From the NCBI GenBank assembly GCA_003151595.1, contig PLXW01000033.1, positions 15,920-54,284 on the forward strand: DNA of 38,365 nt. The letters are read 5' to 3'. Shown piece by piece: positions 1-7,027 of this stretch (its first letter is position 1; the number at the start of each line of letters is the position of its first letter). The position numbers and the translations under genes were made by a program. Source of the stretch: Myxococcales bacterium (GTDB lineage Bacteria > Myxococcota > Polyangia > Polyangiales > Polyangiaceae). A model generated the notes under the pieces. That model had not been told where the DNA came from, ran no database searches, and saw nothing but the letters and a program-made list of their open reading frames with translations.

Positions 1-117
1 ATGGCCGAGGCGATGCGCGAGGGGGTGAGCGCCGGTCGAAAAGCGTTCCTCGCCGGGCGCATGCCGAAGTCGCGCTACGCGAACGCGTCGAGCCCTACGT
101 CGAATCTGATCGAGTGA
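1..117 (+). CDS. thiG: Thiazole synthase ThiG, C-terminal end only
   Basis: The first 38 codons of the window read to a TGA and match the end of ThiG, which forms the thiazole ring of thiamine from deoxyxylulose 5-phosphate, dehydroglycine and ThiS-thiocarboxylate. The recognisable family tail is the [20 protein letters not shown] stretch followed by YANASSP. The ATG at base 1 is an internal methionine; the true start lies upstream of the window. The next gene is thiE, 34 bp downstream, and thiG-thiE adjacency is common in bacteria, which supports both calls. Only the tail is visible, so active-site residues cannot be checked. Confidence 0.85.
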   Translation: MAEAMREGVSAGRKAFLAGRMPKSRYANASSPTSNLIE

Positions 118-151
118 GCCGGAACAGGCGTGTGATAATCGCGCCCCCCCG

Positions 152-799
152 ATGACCGACGCGCCGAGCCTCCCGAAGATCATCCTGGTCACCGATCCGA
201 CGTACGCCGACGAGCGCATCGTCGAGGTCGTCGAGGCGTGTGCGCGCGCGCTTCCGAAAGGGGCGTTCGCCGTGCAGCTCCGCGATCGCAAGAGGGACGA
301 GGCGCCGCTTCGGGTCTTCGCCGAGCGACTCCGCGCCGTCACGAAAGAGCACGGCGCGATGTTCATGGTGAACGGCCACGCGCAGCTGGCGAAGGACGTC
401 GGCGCCGACGGCGTTCACCTCGGCGGCACGGCCATGAAGGTCTCGCAGGCGCGCGCTCTCTTCGGCGACGCGGCGGACTCGGTGTTCGTCACGATCGCCG
501 CGCACTCCGACCAGGCGGTGAAGCTCGGCGCGCGCGACGGAGCGAACGGCGCGCTGGTGAGCGCGATCTTCGCGTCGCCCGGGAAGGCGGCGGGGCGAGG
601 GGTCGATGCGCTGCGTACGGCGCGGGTCTCTGCTCCTGAGGGCTTCGCGATCTACGCTCTCGGCGGAGTCGAGCGTGCGAACGCGAGCGAGTGCTTCCTG
701 GCGGGAGCCGATGGCGTAGCGGTGATTCGTGCGCTACTCCTCGCGTCCGATCCCGCGGCGGAAGCGCGCGCCATCCACCAGAGCTTGACCGGGAACTGA
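152..799 (+). CDS. thiE: Thiamine-phosphate synthase ThiE (TenI/ThiE family)
   Basis: A 215-residue TIM-barrel protein of usual ThiE length. ThiE joins hydroxymethylpyrimidine diphosphate and thiazole phosphate to give thiamine phosphate in the cytosol. Visible family motifs are QLRDR near residue 43, MVNGHAQLAKDVGADGVHLGG near 72-92, the VSAIFASPGKAAGRG phosphate-binding loop, and a C-terminal ALGGVERANASECFLAGADGVAVI segment. Two motifs depart from classic ThiE: NGHAQLA replaces the usual NDRxxLA, and FASPGK replaces FPTPTK. A TenI-like role therefore cannot be excluded. thiG lies immediately upstream. An extended -10-like TGTGATAAT at 131-139 ends 12 bases before the ATG, so it could also have its own start site. 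Confidence 0.85.
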   Translation: MTDAPSLPKIILVTDPTYADERIVEVVEACARALPKGAFAVQLRDRKRDEAPLRVFAERLRAVTKEHGAMFMVNGHAQLAKDVGADGVHLGGTAMKVSQARALFGDAADSVFVTIAAHSDQAVKLGARDGANGALVSAIFASPGKAAGRGVDALRTARVSAPEGFAIYALGGVERANASECFLAGADGVAVIRALLLASDPAAEARAIHQSLTGN

Positions 800-827
800 C
801 GGGTCTACACCAGAGGCGAGCGAAGCC

Positions 828-1070
828 ATGACGACGTACACCGAGACCCTCGCCATCACGACTGACATCCTCATGGGGCACGTGGAGCTCGACCGGCCGA
901 TCCGTCCGAACGATCACATTCAGAACGATCTCGGGCTCGACAGCCTCGGCGTCATGGAAGTCGTGGCCGACATCGAAGACCGCTTCAACGTGACGATCCC
1001 GCAAGACATGCTGTCGAACATCAGCACCGTCGAAGACGTCGCCAAGGCGCTGCAGAAGCTGCAGGCCTAG
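828..1070 (+). CDS. Acyl carrier protein (ACP1)
   Basis: An 80-residue acidic four-helix carrier protein. The phosphopantetheine attachment serine is Ser39 in LGLDSLGVMEV. It carries acyl chains as thioesters in the cytosol. A purine-rich AGAGGCGAG precedes the ATG. It lies 28 bp after thiE on the same strand, but its likely partners are the ketosynthase, CLF-like protein and oxoamine synthase encoded convergently downstream. It differs in sequence from the two ACPs at 7969 and 9089, so it may serve a separate step; free-standing ACPs dedicated to serine palmitoyltransferase are a known precedent. It is probably not the primary FabF/FabD ACP, because no core fab genes are adjacent. Confidence 0.9.
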   Translation: MTTYTETLAITTDILMGHVELDRPIRPNDHIQNDLGLDSLGVMEVVADIEDRFNVTIPQDMLSNISTVEDVAKALQKLQA

Positions 1071-1072
1071 CT

Positions 1073-1149
1073 CTCGTCCTCGCTGTCACCCCTCGTCCTC
1101 GCTGTCATCCCTCGTCCTCGCTGTCATCCCTCGTCCAACGCTGTCATCC
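1073..1149. repeat. Four tandem 18-20 bp units
   Basis: Directly after the ACP1 stop, a unit of the form CTCGTCCTCGCTGTCATCC is repeated about four times: 1073-1090, 1092-1110, 1111-1129 and 1130-1149. The first copy has CACC in place of CATCC, and the last reads CCAACG in the middle. The last copy runs into the left arm of the palindrome at 1142-1214, which begins with the same TGTCATCC. The tandem array therefore probably arose by local duplication of the palindrome's edge. It is non-coding in all frames as far as can be judged. Confidence 0.8.
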
Positions 1150-1214
1150 TGAGGAGCGCAGCGACGAAGGATCTACGTGGCTCGCGTGGATCCTTCGCTT
1201 CGCTCAGGATGACA
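1142..1214. repeat. Palindromic dispersed-type repeat, possible bidirectional terminator
   Basis: Outer arms TGTCATCCTGAG (1142-1153) and CTCAGGATGACA (1203-1214) are perfect inverted copies. Inner arms CGAAGGATC (1165-1173) and GATCCTTCG (1189-1197) are also perfect. The whole can fold into a long interrupted hairpin. The GTCATCCTGAG...CGAAGGATC wording resembles a small intergenic palindrome seen in many bacterial genomes (family recollection, not searched). It sits between the convergent ends of ACP1 (plus) and the oxoamine synthase gene (minus), where it could stop transcription from both sides. It has no T-run. Confidence 0.8.
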
Positions 1215-1221
1215 ACGGGGG

Positions 1222-2481
1222 TCACTCTTCGACGGGGCCGATGTCCTCGCCGCTGAGGACGAAGAACGCTTCTCCGTACGTCTTCAAGAGCTCGAGCGCC
1301 GTGTCCATGTCTTCCTGCGTGTGACCGCGCGTCACGTTCACGCGCAGGCGCTCTTCGCCGTTCTTCACGGCGGGGTAGAGGATCGGCACCATCAGGACGC
1401 CGCACTCGAGCAGCGCGATGTGCATGAAGAGCGTCTTCCGCTCGTTGCGGCACATGACCGGCATGATGTGCGTGTTGCTCGCGCCGAGATCGAACCCGGC
1501 TTCGACGAGCTTGCCGCGGAAGTACCCCGCCTTCTGGTGCAGCTCGCGCACGAGCGCGGGGCCGTCGGCCTCGAGCATGTCGAGGATGGTCGAGGCCGCG
1601 GCGACGATCGGGATCGGGAGCGACGCGCTGAAGAGAAAGCTCCGCGCGTTGTTCTTCACGAGATCGACCACCTCTTCTTTGCCGAGAAGCAGCCCGCCGA
1701 TTCCGCCGAAGCTCTTGGAGAACGTCGACACCACGACCGGCACGCGCCCGAGCAGGCCGCGGTCTTCGAGGATGCCGGTGCCGCGCGTCCCGAGCGTGCC
1801 CGTGCCGTGCGCGTCGTCCACGACCAGCACCGCGTCGTAGCGCTCGCAGATCTCGACGAACTGCTCGAGGTGCGCGGTGTCGCCGTCGAGCGAGTAGACC
1901 CCTTCGACCACGACGAGCGCGTTCTTCCGCTCGCGCGTCTTCAAGATGCGCTCGAGGCTCTTGGCCGAGTTGTGGTTGAAGAAGCGGACCTCGGGCTGCC
2001 GGCCGGGGATGCCGGCCGCGAGGAAGGTGCCGTCGAGGATGCAGGCGTGGCTGAAGGCGTCGAGGATGACCGTCGTGTCCTTGTCGGCCAGGGCCACGAT
2101 GGTCCCGAGCATCGCCTGATACCCGGTGGTGAACATCAGGCACTTCTCGAAGCCGAACCAGCCGGCGAGGCGTCGCTCGAGCTCGACGTGCTCGGTCGTC
2201 GTCGCTTGCACGCGCGAGCTGGAGAGGCCGCAGGCGTACTTGTCGACCGCGCGCTTCGCCGCTTCCTTCACCTTCGGGTGCTGCGTGAGACCGAGGTAGT
2301 CGTTCGAGCTGAAGTTGATGATCGGCTTCCCGCCGATCGACGTGTGCAGGCCGCCGCCGTCCATCTCGCGGAAGTAGGGGTACCCCTGGTCTTCCTTCGC
2401 CTTGCGAACGCGCGCGAGCTCGGTGTGCGCCTTCTCTTCGATCCAACTCTTGGCGGGCTTCCCCGATGACGTCGCGGCCAT
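1222..2481 (-). CDS. PLP-dependent alpha-oxoamine synthase (serine palmitoyltransferase-like)
   Basis: A 419-residue fold-type I PLP enzyme of the family that includes 8-amino-7-oxononanoate synthase, 2-amino-3-ketobutyrate CoA ligase and serine palmitoyltransferase. These enzymes decarboxylate an amino acid while joining it to an acyl thioester, giving an alpha-amino ketone. Visible motifs are NDYLGL (residues ~60-65), DAFSHACILDG with the PLP-stacking histidine, VVDDAHGTGTLG, the Schiff-base lysine in STFSKSFGGIGG, FSASLP, and RLRVNVTRGHT near the C-terminus. SHACILDG and FSASLP look closer to serine palmitoyltransferase than to BioF. No other bio genes are nearby. It is the last gene of a KS-CLF-oxoamine synthase operon; AAGGAGC lies 7 bases before the ATG. 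An ACP-bound substrate is likely; the amino acid cannot be told. Confidence 0.88.
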   Translation of the reverse strand: MAATSSGKPAKSWIEEKAHTELARVRKAKEDQGYPYFREMDGGGLHTSIGGKPIINFSSNDYLGLTQHPKVKEAAKRAVDKYACGLSSSRVQATTTEHVELERRLAGWFGFEKCLMFTTGYQAMLGTIVALADKDTTVILDAFSHACILDGTFLAAGIPGRQPEVRFFNHNSAKSLERILKTRERKNALVVVEGVYSLDGDTAHLEQFVEICERYDAVLVVDDAHGTGTLGTRGTGILEDRGLLGRVPVVVSTFSKSFGGIGGLLLGKEEVVDLVKNNARSFLFSASLPIPIVAAASTILDMLEADGPALVRELHQKAGYFRGKLVEAGFDLGASNTHIMPVMCRNERKTLFMHIALLECGVLMVPILYPAVKNGEERLRVNVTRGHTQEDMDTALELLKTYGEAFFVLSGEDIGPVEE

Positions 2482-2487
2482 GGCGAT

Positions 2488-2494
2488 GCTCCTT
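2488..2494 (-). promoter_or_regulatory. Shine-Dalgarno site of the oxoamine synthase gene
   Basis: On the minus strand this reads AAGGAGC, seven bases before the ATG at 2481. It fixes the start codon and is one of the strongest ribosome-binding sites in the window. It lies in the 32-base gap after the CLF-like gene, so the oxoamine synthase is probably translated independently of its upstream neighbours. Confidence 0.75.
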
Positions 2495-2513
2495 ACTTCA
2501 GTTCGCGGTCACT

Positions 2514-3692
2514 TCAAGCAGGCTTACGAAGCACGACCGCCGAGGCGTTCCCGTAGAACCCGATCGCGGTCACGAGCACCGTGCGCACCTGCGCCGGCAC
2601 CACGCCGCGGACGATGGCCGACGGCGGCGCTCCATCGAACCACGAGAGCGCCGCAGCCATTCCCATTCCGCCGCCCGCGCCGAGCGTCTCGCCGAGGACG
2701 GCCTTCGGCGCCGCGATGCACGTCGAGTCGGCAAACACGCGACCGATGGCCTCGAGCTCCACGCGATCGAACATGTGCAGCCCGCACACGCTCGAGGCGA
2801 CGACGTCGACGTCCTCGGCCTCGATGCCGGCGTCGGCGAGCGCGCTCGTGATCGCGCGCTCCACCGCTTCGCTCGACGGATGAATCAACAGCGCTTCGCT
2901 CTCCGGCGGTACGAACGACGTGCCATACCCGGTGAGCTCGGCGACGACGTGCGCGTTGCGATCCTTGGCGTGCTCCACCGACTCCATCGTCATCAACGCC
3001 GCGCCCTCGCCCAGGAGCACGCCGCGCACGACCGACGGCTTCTGCGCTTCGAGCGCGCCCAGCTTCAAGAAGGCGAGGTACAGCGCTTCGCTCATCGCCT
3101 CGGCGCCGCCCACGAGGAGCGCATCGGCGCGCCCGGTGTCGAGGTAGATGTCGGCGCAGGCGAAGGCGTCGAGCGCGCCGCAGTTCCCGTCGCTGACCGC
3201 GACGTTGAGGGCGCGGATGTCTTCCCAGATCGAGACGTAGCCGCTGGCGCTGTTGGCCACGGTGTTCGGGAACTTCGACGGGTTGATGTACCGCGCGTCT
3301 TCGAGCATCGCGACGCGATCGAGCTCGGTGATCGCTTCCAGCGATCCGTAGGCGTTCGAGCAGCAGATGCCGACGCGCTCCGGCGAGCTCTGGACGTAGA
3401 TCCCGTCTTTCTTGAAGCCGGCGTCGTGCATCCCGAGCCGCGCGGCGACGACGAGCAGCTTGGTCAGGCGATCGAGCGAGCGGAGACCTTTGTCCCCCAG
3501 GTACTTCGCTGGATCGAACCCGCGCACCTCGGCGACGGCCGGGTTCGTGTACTTCGACGCGTCGAACGTCTCCATCGTCTCGCGCGGCGCATCGTGCAGG
3601 AGCACCGGCGCCTGCATCCCGCGGAAGAACGCCTCGCGCCCGACGCCGAGCGTCGACACGATCCCTAGACCCGTGATCGCGCGCGGCTTCAT
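2514..3692 (-). CDS. Ketosynthase-like protein without catalytic triad (chain-length-factor-like)
   Basis: A 392-residue thiolase-fold protein of the FabF/KAS II family. Aligned by eye without gaps to FabF, the catalytic Cys falls on Asn170 (SDGNCGALDA, the Cys being one residue later), the first His on Ser301 (region VDVVASSVCG), and the second His on Glu335 (VLGETLGAGG). All three catalytic positions are thus lost, while the fold motifs (FPNTVANSASG, LLGEGAALM) remain. This matches the chain-length-factor half of type II ketosynthase heterodimers, which sets product length or tailors the pocket. It starts 3 bp after the stop of the intact ketosynthase, consistent with equimolar synthesis of a KS/CLF pair. 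Alternative: a ketosynthase that uses Cys171 in an altered mechanism. Confidence 0.85.
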   Translation of the reverse strand: MKPRAITGLGIVSTLGVGREAFFRGMQAPVLLHDAPRETMETFDASKYTNPAVAEVRGFDPAKYLGDKGLRSLDRLTKLLVVAARLGMHDAGFKKDGIYVQSSPERVGICCSNAYGSLEAITELDRVAMLEDARYINPSKFPNTVANSASGYVSIWEDIRALNVAVSDGNCGALDAFACADIYLDTGRADALLVGGAEAMSEALYLAFLKLGALEAQKPSVVRGVLLGEGAALMTMESVEHAKDRNAHVVAELTGYGTSFVPPESEALLIHPSSEAVERAITSALADAGIEAEDVDVVASSVCGLHMFDRVELEAIGRVFADSTCIAAPKAVLGETLGAGGGMGMAAALSWFDGAPPSAIVRGVVPAQVRTVLVTAIGFYGNASAVVLRKPA

Positions 3693-3695
3693 CGG

Positions 3696-4976
3696 TTACG
3701 ACCCGGTGCGCTGTAGGGGGATGCGCTGCGGCTCGGGGAGGACGCCAGGCCGCGCGAAGCACATGACGGCGTTGTACCCGCCGAACGCGAGCGAGTTGTT
3801 GAGCACCACGTCGGCTTTCCCGCGGCGCGGCACGTTGGCCACGACGTCGAGATCGCACTCCGGGTCGGGCGTCTCGTAGCCGATGGTCGGCGGGTAGATG
3901 CCGGTCTCGATCGTCATCACGCAGGCAATGGCCTCGAGCGCGCTCGAGGCGCCCATGCAGTGACCGATCGTGCTCTTCATGCTCGAGATCGGGACGCGCC
4001 GATCGCCGAACACGTCGCGCATGACCTTCGCTTCGGCGAGATCGTTCGCGTGCGTGCCGGTGCCGTGCGCGTTCACGAAGTCGACCATGTCGGGCGTGAT
4101 GCCGGAGTACTCGATCGCGCGGCGCGTGGCGGCGATGCTGCCGACCGCTTCCGGATGCGGACGGGTGATGTGGTAGGCGTCGCACGAGAGGCCGTACCCG
4201 CCGACCTCGGCCTGCGGACGCGCGCCACGACGCGCGGCGTGCTCTTCGCTCTCGAGCACGAGCAGCCCCGCGCCTTCGCCGACGAGCATCCCCTTGCGGT
4301 TGAGATCGAACGGCTGGCAGCGATCGGGCGCCATCGCCGCGAGCCGCACGAAGCCGCTGAACTGGAGCTCCTGGATGATCTCGCTCGCGCCCACGACGAC
4401 GACGTCGGCCCGCCCGGCGCGAATGAGATCGGCGCCGAAGCCGATGGCGTAGTTGCCGGCGGCGCACGCGGCGGGGAGGGTGAGGACCATCCCCTGGGCG
4501 CCGATGGCGCGCGCCACGTGAATCGGAAGGAGCGTCGAGCCGTACTTCGGGATGAGCGCGCGCTTCACGCCGCGCGCGCCGTTCTTGATCCAGGCGTGAT
4601 CGAGGTCTTCGAGCACGTCGGCTTCGCCCATCGTCGTCCCGAGCACGACGGCGGTACGCGGCCCGCGCGTCTGATCGGCGCTGAGCCCGGCGTCTTCGAC
4701 CGCCATGCGCGCCGCGGCGAGCGTCATCGCCGAGCACCGCCCGGTGCGACGCGCTTCGGCGGCCGTGAGGTGATCGCGCGGGCGGAAGTTCTTCACCTCG
4801 CCGGCGTACTCGCGGCCGAGCGCCGCGGCGTCGAACGACTCGACGAGCGAGATGCCGCTCTTCCCTTCGGCGAGCGCCTTGAAGAACTGCTCACGCCCCA
4901 GGCCGATGGAGCTGACGACGCCCACGCCCGTGATGAACACGCGCGAGACTTTCGTTGTCGGGGAGCCTGTTGCCAC
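3696..4976 (-). CDS. Beta-ketoacyl-ACP synthase (KAS II/FabF-type), catalytic ketosynthase
   Basis: A 426-residue FabF-type condensing enzyme that elongates acyl-ACP by decarboxylative Claisen condensation with malonyl-ACP. The full Cys-His-His triad is visible: Cys171 in PAACAAGNYAIG, His304 in NAHGTGTHANDLAEAK, and His339 in KSTIGHCMGASSALEA. The open frame extends to a GTG at 5090, but the conserved N-terminus (SRVFITGVGVVSSIGLG) favours the GTG at 4976. That start gives normal FabF length and follows a -10-like box by 6 bases. It is first in a KS-CLF-oxoamine synthase operon and divergent from the acyl-AMP ligase. Pairing with the triad-less neighbour suggests a dedicated KS/CLF heterodimer, not housekeeping FabF. 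A housekeeping role cannot be excluded from one window. Confidence 0.9.
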   Translation of the reverse strand: MATGSPTTKVSRVFITGVGVVSSIGLGREQFFKALAEGKSGISLVESFDAAALGREYAGEVKNFRPRDHLTAAEARRTGRCSAMTLAAARMAVEDAGLSADQTRGPRTAVVLGTTMGEADVLEDLDHAWIKNGARGVKRALIPKYGSTLLPIHVARAIGAQGMVLTLPAACAAGNYAIGFGADLIRAGRADVVVVGASEIIQELQFSGFVRLAAMAPDRCQPFDLNRKGMLVGEGAGLLVLESEEHAARRGARPQAEVGGYGLSCDAYHITRPHPEAVGSIAATRRAIEYSGITPDMVDFVNAHGTGTHANDLAEAKVMRDVFGDRRVPISSMKSTIGHCMGASSALEAIACVMTIETGIYPPTIGYETPDPECDLDVVANVPRRGKADVVLNNSLAFGGYNAVMCFARPGVLPEPQRIPLQRTGS

Positions 4977-4982
4977 GAGGGT

Positions 4983-5012
4983 TGTATAGCGCTGCACGCG
5001 GAGTGCCGGCAA
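4983..5012 (-). promoter_or_regulatory. Candidate promoter of the KS-CLF-oxoamine synthase operon
   Basis: On the minus strand, TTGCCG (5012-5007) is followed by an 18-base spacer and TATACA (4988-4983). The -10 box ends 6 bases before the GTG at 4976, so the transcript could begin at or near the start codon, giving a leaderless message. No Shine-Dalgarno sequence is visible before that GTG, which fits. A short inverted repeat GCGAA-N6-TTCGC at 5036-5051 lies upstream, in the DNA shared with the divergent ligase operon. Confidence 0.45.
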
Positions 5013-5113
5013 CGTCACGGACCGGAAAAATGGCTGCGAAACTGCATTCGCGTGTGGTGGATTCTTCGCGCTGTTGCCGGCCTGCGACACGTCCGAAACC
5101 GGGCACCGGCGCC

Positions 5114-5142
5114 TTGCACGGGCTCACCCGGCGAAGTAGATG
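5114..5142 (+). promoter_or_regulatory. Candidate promoter of the acyl-AMP ligase operon
   Basis: TTGCAC (5114-5119), a 17-base spacer and TAGATG (5137-5142). The -10 box contains the upstream ATG at 5140, so that ATG would not be transcribed usefully. The ATG at 5155 would be the real start, with a leader of about 6 bases. The two divergent promoters share about 100 bp of intergenic DNA (5013-5113), a natural place for one regulator to control the whole locus. Confidence 0.4.
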
Positions 5143-5154
5143 CGGGCCGGTCCC

Positions 5155-6897
5155 ATGAGAACTCACGATCCGAAGCTCGTCGCGCCCACGCTGATCGAGG
5201 CCGTGAAGCAGCTCTCCCGCGACACGCAGCGCGGCTTCGTCTTCGTGAAACCTGACGGACAGGAGCGCTTCTGTTCGTTCCAGACGATCCACGAGGAGGC
5301 CACGCGCCGTGGGGCTCACCTCGCTTCGCGCGGGATCGGCAAAGGCGACCGCGTCGCCATGGTCATCCCCGACGGCGACGAGTTCGTCCTCTCGTTCCTC
5401 GGCGCCATCTTCGCGGGCGCGGTCCCGGTGCCGATCTACCCGCAGCTCTCGTTCAAGAACGTGGAGAGCTACCACGAGACCGTCGCGCACATCGCGCGCG
5501 CCTCGGGCGCCAAGATGCTGCTCACGACGACCGCGACGAAGCAGTACGTCGATCCGGTTCTGTCGCGCGTCGAGACGCTCGGCTCGATCGCCACGGTCGA
5601 AGATCTCGCGCCGCCCGCGCCCGGCGCCTTGAACGTCACGGTGAACCCCGACGACGTCGCCTTCCTCCAGTTCACGAGCGGGTCCACCTCGCGCCCCAAG
5701 GGGGTCGTCGTCACGCACGGCAACCTCGCGTGGAACAGCGAGTCGTTCATGATTCACGGCCTCGCGAAGGACTCGAAGGTCGACAAGGGCGTGTCGTGGC
5801 TCCCGCTCTTCCACGACATGGGGCTCATCGGGTTCGTCATCGGCCCGCTCTTCACCGACATCCCGGTCGTGTTCCTCCCGACGGCGAGCTTCGTCCGCGG
5901 GCCGCGCATCTGGCTCGACACGATCCACAGGCACCGCGGCACGATCACGTACGCGCCGAACTTCGCCTACGCGCTCGTCGCCAAGCGCCTGAAGGAGAAG
6001 GACATCGCCGGCCTCGACCTCTCCTGCATCAAGATCGCCGGCTGCGGCGCCGAGCCGATTCAGGCCAAGACGCTGCGCGATTTCGCCGAGAAGACCGCCC
6101 CCGCGAAGTTTAATCCGAAGGCGTATCTCCCGTCGTACGGCATGGCCGAAGCGACGCTCGCCATCACGTTCGTCCCGCACTCCACCGGCATGCGGAGCGA
6201 CGTCATCGATCCGAAGTCGATGCAGGAGCGGGTCGCCAGGCGCGTCGATGCGACGGCCCCCGGCGCGAGCGAGATCGTGAACTGCGGTCGCGCGTTCCCC
6301 GAGCACCACCTCGCCATCGTCGACGACGAGACCGGCGAGAAGCTCGGCGATCGCCAGGTCGGCCACATCATCACGCGCGGCCCGTCGGTCACGAGCGGCT
6401 ACTTCGAAGAGCCCGAGCTCACCGCCGCGGCGTGGAAGAAGGCGTTCGACGGCGAGGTGTGGCTCCACACCGGCGACCTCGGGTACCTCGCCGACGGCGA
6501 CCTCTACATCTGCGGTCGTATCAAGGACATCATCATCATCCGCGGAAGGAACTTCTATCCGCAGGACATCGAGTGGGTGGTGAGTGAGCTTCCGGGCGTG
6601 CGCCGCGGAAACGTCGTCGCCTTCGGGGTCGACGTCGACGGTGAAGAGCAGCTCGTCATCTGCGCGGAAGCGTTCCAGAGCGACGCGCAGGGCCTGACCG
6701 AATCGATCACGCAAGCCATCGCCGCGCAGGTCGGGCTCTCGGTCCACAAGGTCGAGATCGTTCCGCAGGGTGCGTTGCCGCGTACCTCGAGCGGCAAGCC
6801 GCAGCGCCGGAAGACCAAGCAGATGTTCCTCGACGGAACGCTCCCCAAGCCGCGTGTCGGCAACAACGAAGGGTCGCAAGCCACCGACGGAGCGTGA
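5155..6897 (+). CDS. Fatty acyl-AMP ligase (FAAL)
   Basis: A 580-residue ANL-superfamily adenylating enzyme. FAALs activate free fatty acids as acyl-adenylates and pass them to an ACP rather than to CoA. Motifs in order: the ATP loop QFTSGSTSRPKG (residues 172-183), SWLPLFHDMGLIG (~214-226), which is typical of FAALs, GCGAEPIQ, the PSYGMAEATLAI acyl-pocket motif, HTGDLGYLADGDLYICGRIKD with the adenylate-binding Asp and hinge, GRNFYPQDIE, and the C-terminal catalytic lysine Lys548 in TSSGKPQR. The start is taken at 5155, not 5140, because the earlier ATG lies inside a -10-like box. It opens an operon with methyltransferase, ACP2, desaturase, ACP3 and thioesterase, and is the likely entry point of the pathway. 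FAAL, not CoA ligase, is favoured by motif wording and ACP context. Confidence 0.9.
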   Translation: MRTHDPKLVAPTLIEAVKQLSRDTQRGFVFVKPDGQERFCSFQTIHEEATRRGAHLASRGIGKGDRVAMVIPDGDEFVLSFLGAIFAGAVPVPIYPQLSFKNVESYHETVAHIARASGAKMLLTTTATKQYVDPVLSRVETLGSIATVEDLAPPAPGALNVTVNPDDVAFLQFTSGSTSRPKGVVVTHGNLAWNSESFMIHGLAKDSKVDKGVSWLPLFHDMGLIGFVIGPLFTDIPVVFLPTASFVRGPRIWLDTIHRHRGTITYAPNFAYALVAKRLKEKDIAGLDLSCIKIAGCGAEPIQAKTLRDFAEKTAPAKFNPKAYLPSYGMAEATLAITFVPHSTGMRSDVIDPKSMQERVARRVDATAPGASEIVNCGRAFPEHHLAIVDDETGEKLGDRQVGHIITRGPSVTSGYFEEPELTAAAWKKAFDGEVWLHTGDLGYLADGDLYICGRIKDIIIIRGRNFYPQDIEWVVSELPGVRRGNVVAFGVDVDGEEQLVICAEAFQSDAQGLTESITQAIAAQVGLSVHKVEIVPQGALPRTSSGKPQRRKTKQMFLDGTLPKPRVGNNEGSQATDGA

Positions 6898-6937
6898 CCC
6901 GGTGCAGACCGGGCTCTCTGCGTGGATTTCTACGCAG
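6898..6937 (+). other. Two small stem-loops after the acyl-AMP ligase gene
   Basis: CCCGGT-GCAG-ACCGGG (6898-6913) is a perfect 6-bp stem with a tetraloop starting right after the stop codon. CTGCGT-N8-ACGCAG (6918-6937) is a second 6-bp stem. Neither has a T-run, so they may be mRNA-stabilising or attenuating structures rather than full terminators. The 130-bp gap to the methyltransferase otherwise holds an in-frame TTG at 6968 that is a poor start. Confidence 0.35.
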
Positions 6938-7027
6938 CTGCGTCGCGTTTTACGCGCGCGGCTTTAATTGGCAATCGCCCCGCAAGACGTCATAAAGCCA
7001 GACCAGGAAGAGAAGAAGGAATCACGC

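Noticed and set aside
1073..1149. Possible CRISPR array in the tandem repeats after ACP1
   Set aside because: Units are contiguous with no spacers, there are only four, and no cas genes are present.
1222..2481. Assignment of the PLP enzyme as BioF (biotin synthesis)
   Set aside because: No other biotin genes are nearby, the context is ACP/KS/FAAL, and the motifs around SHACILDG look closer to serine palmitoyltransferase. The exact substrate remains open.
2524..4737. 737-codon minus-strand open frame across the KS and CLF-like genes
   Set aside because: It is a frame shadow of two well-supported genes; the product is an Arg/Ala-rich low-complexity string with no domain.
4891..6879. 662-codon minus-strand open frame antisense to the acyl-AMP ligase
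   Set aside because: It covers the same bases as a gene with full ANL motifs, and its Arg/Asp/Val-rich product is typical of antisense frames in high-GC DNA.
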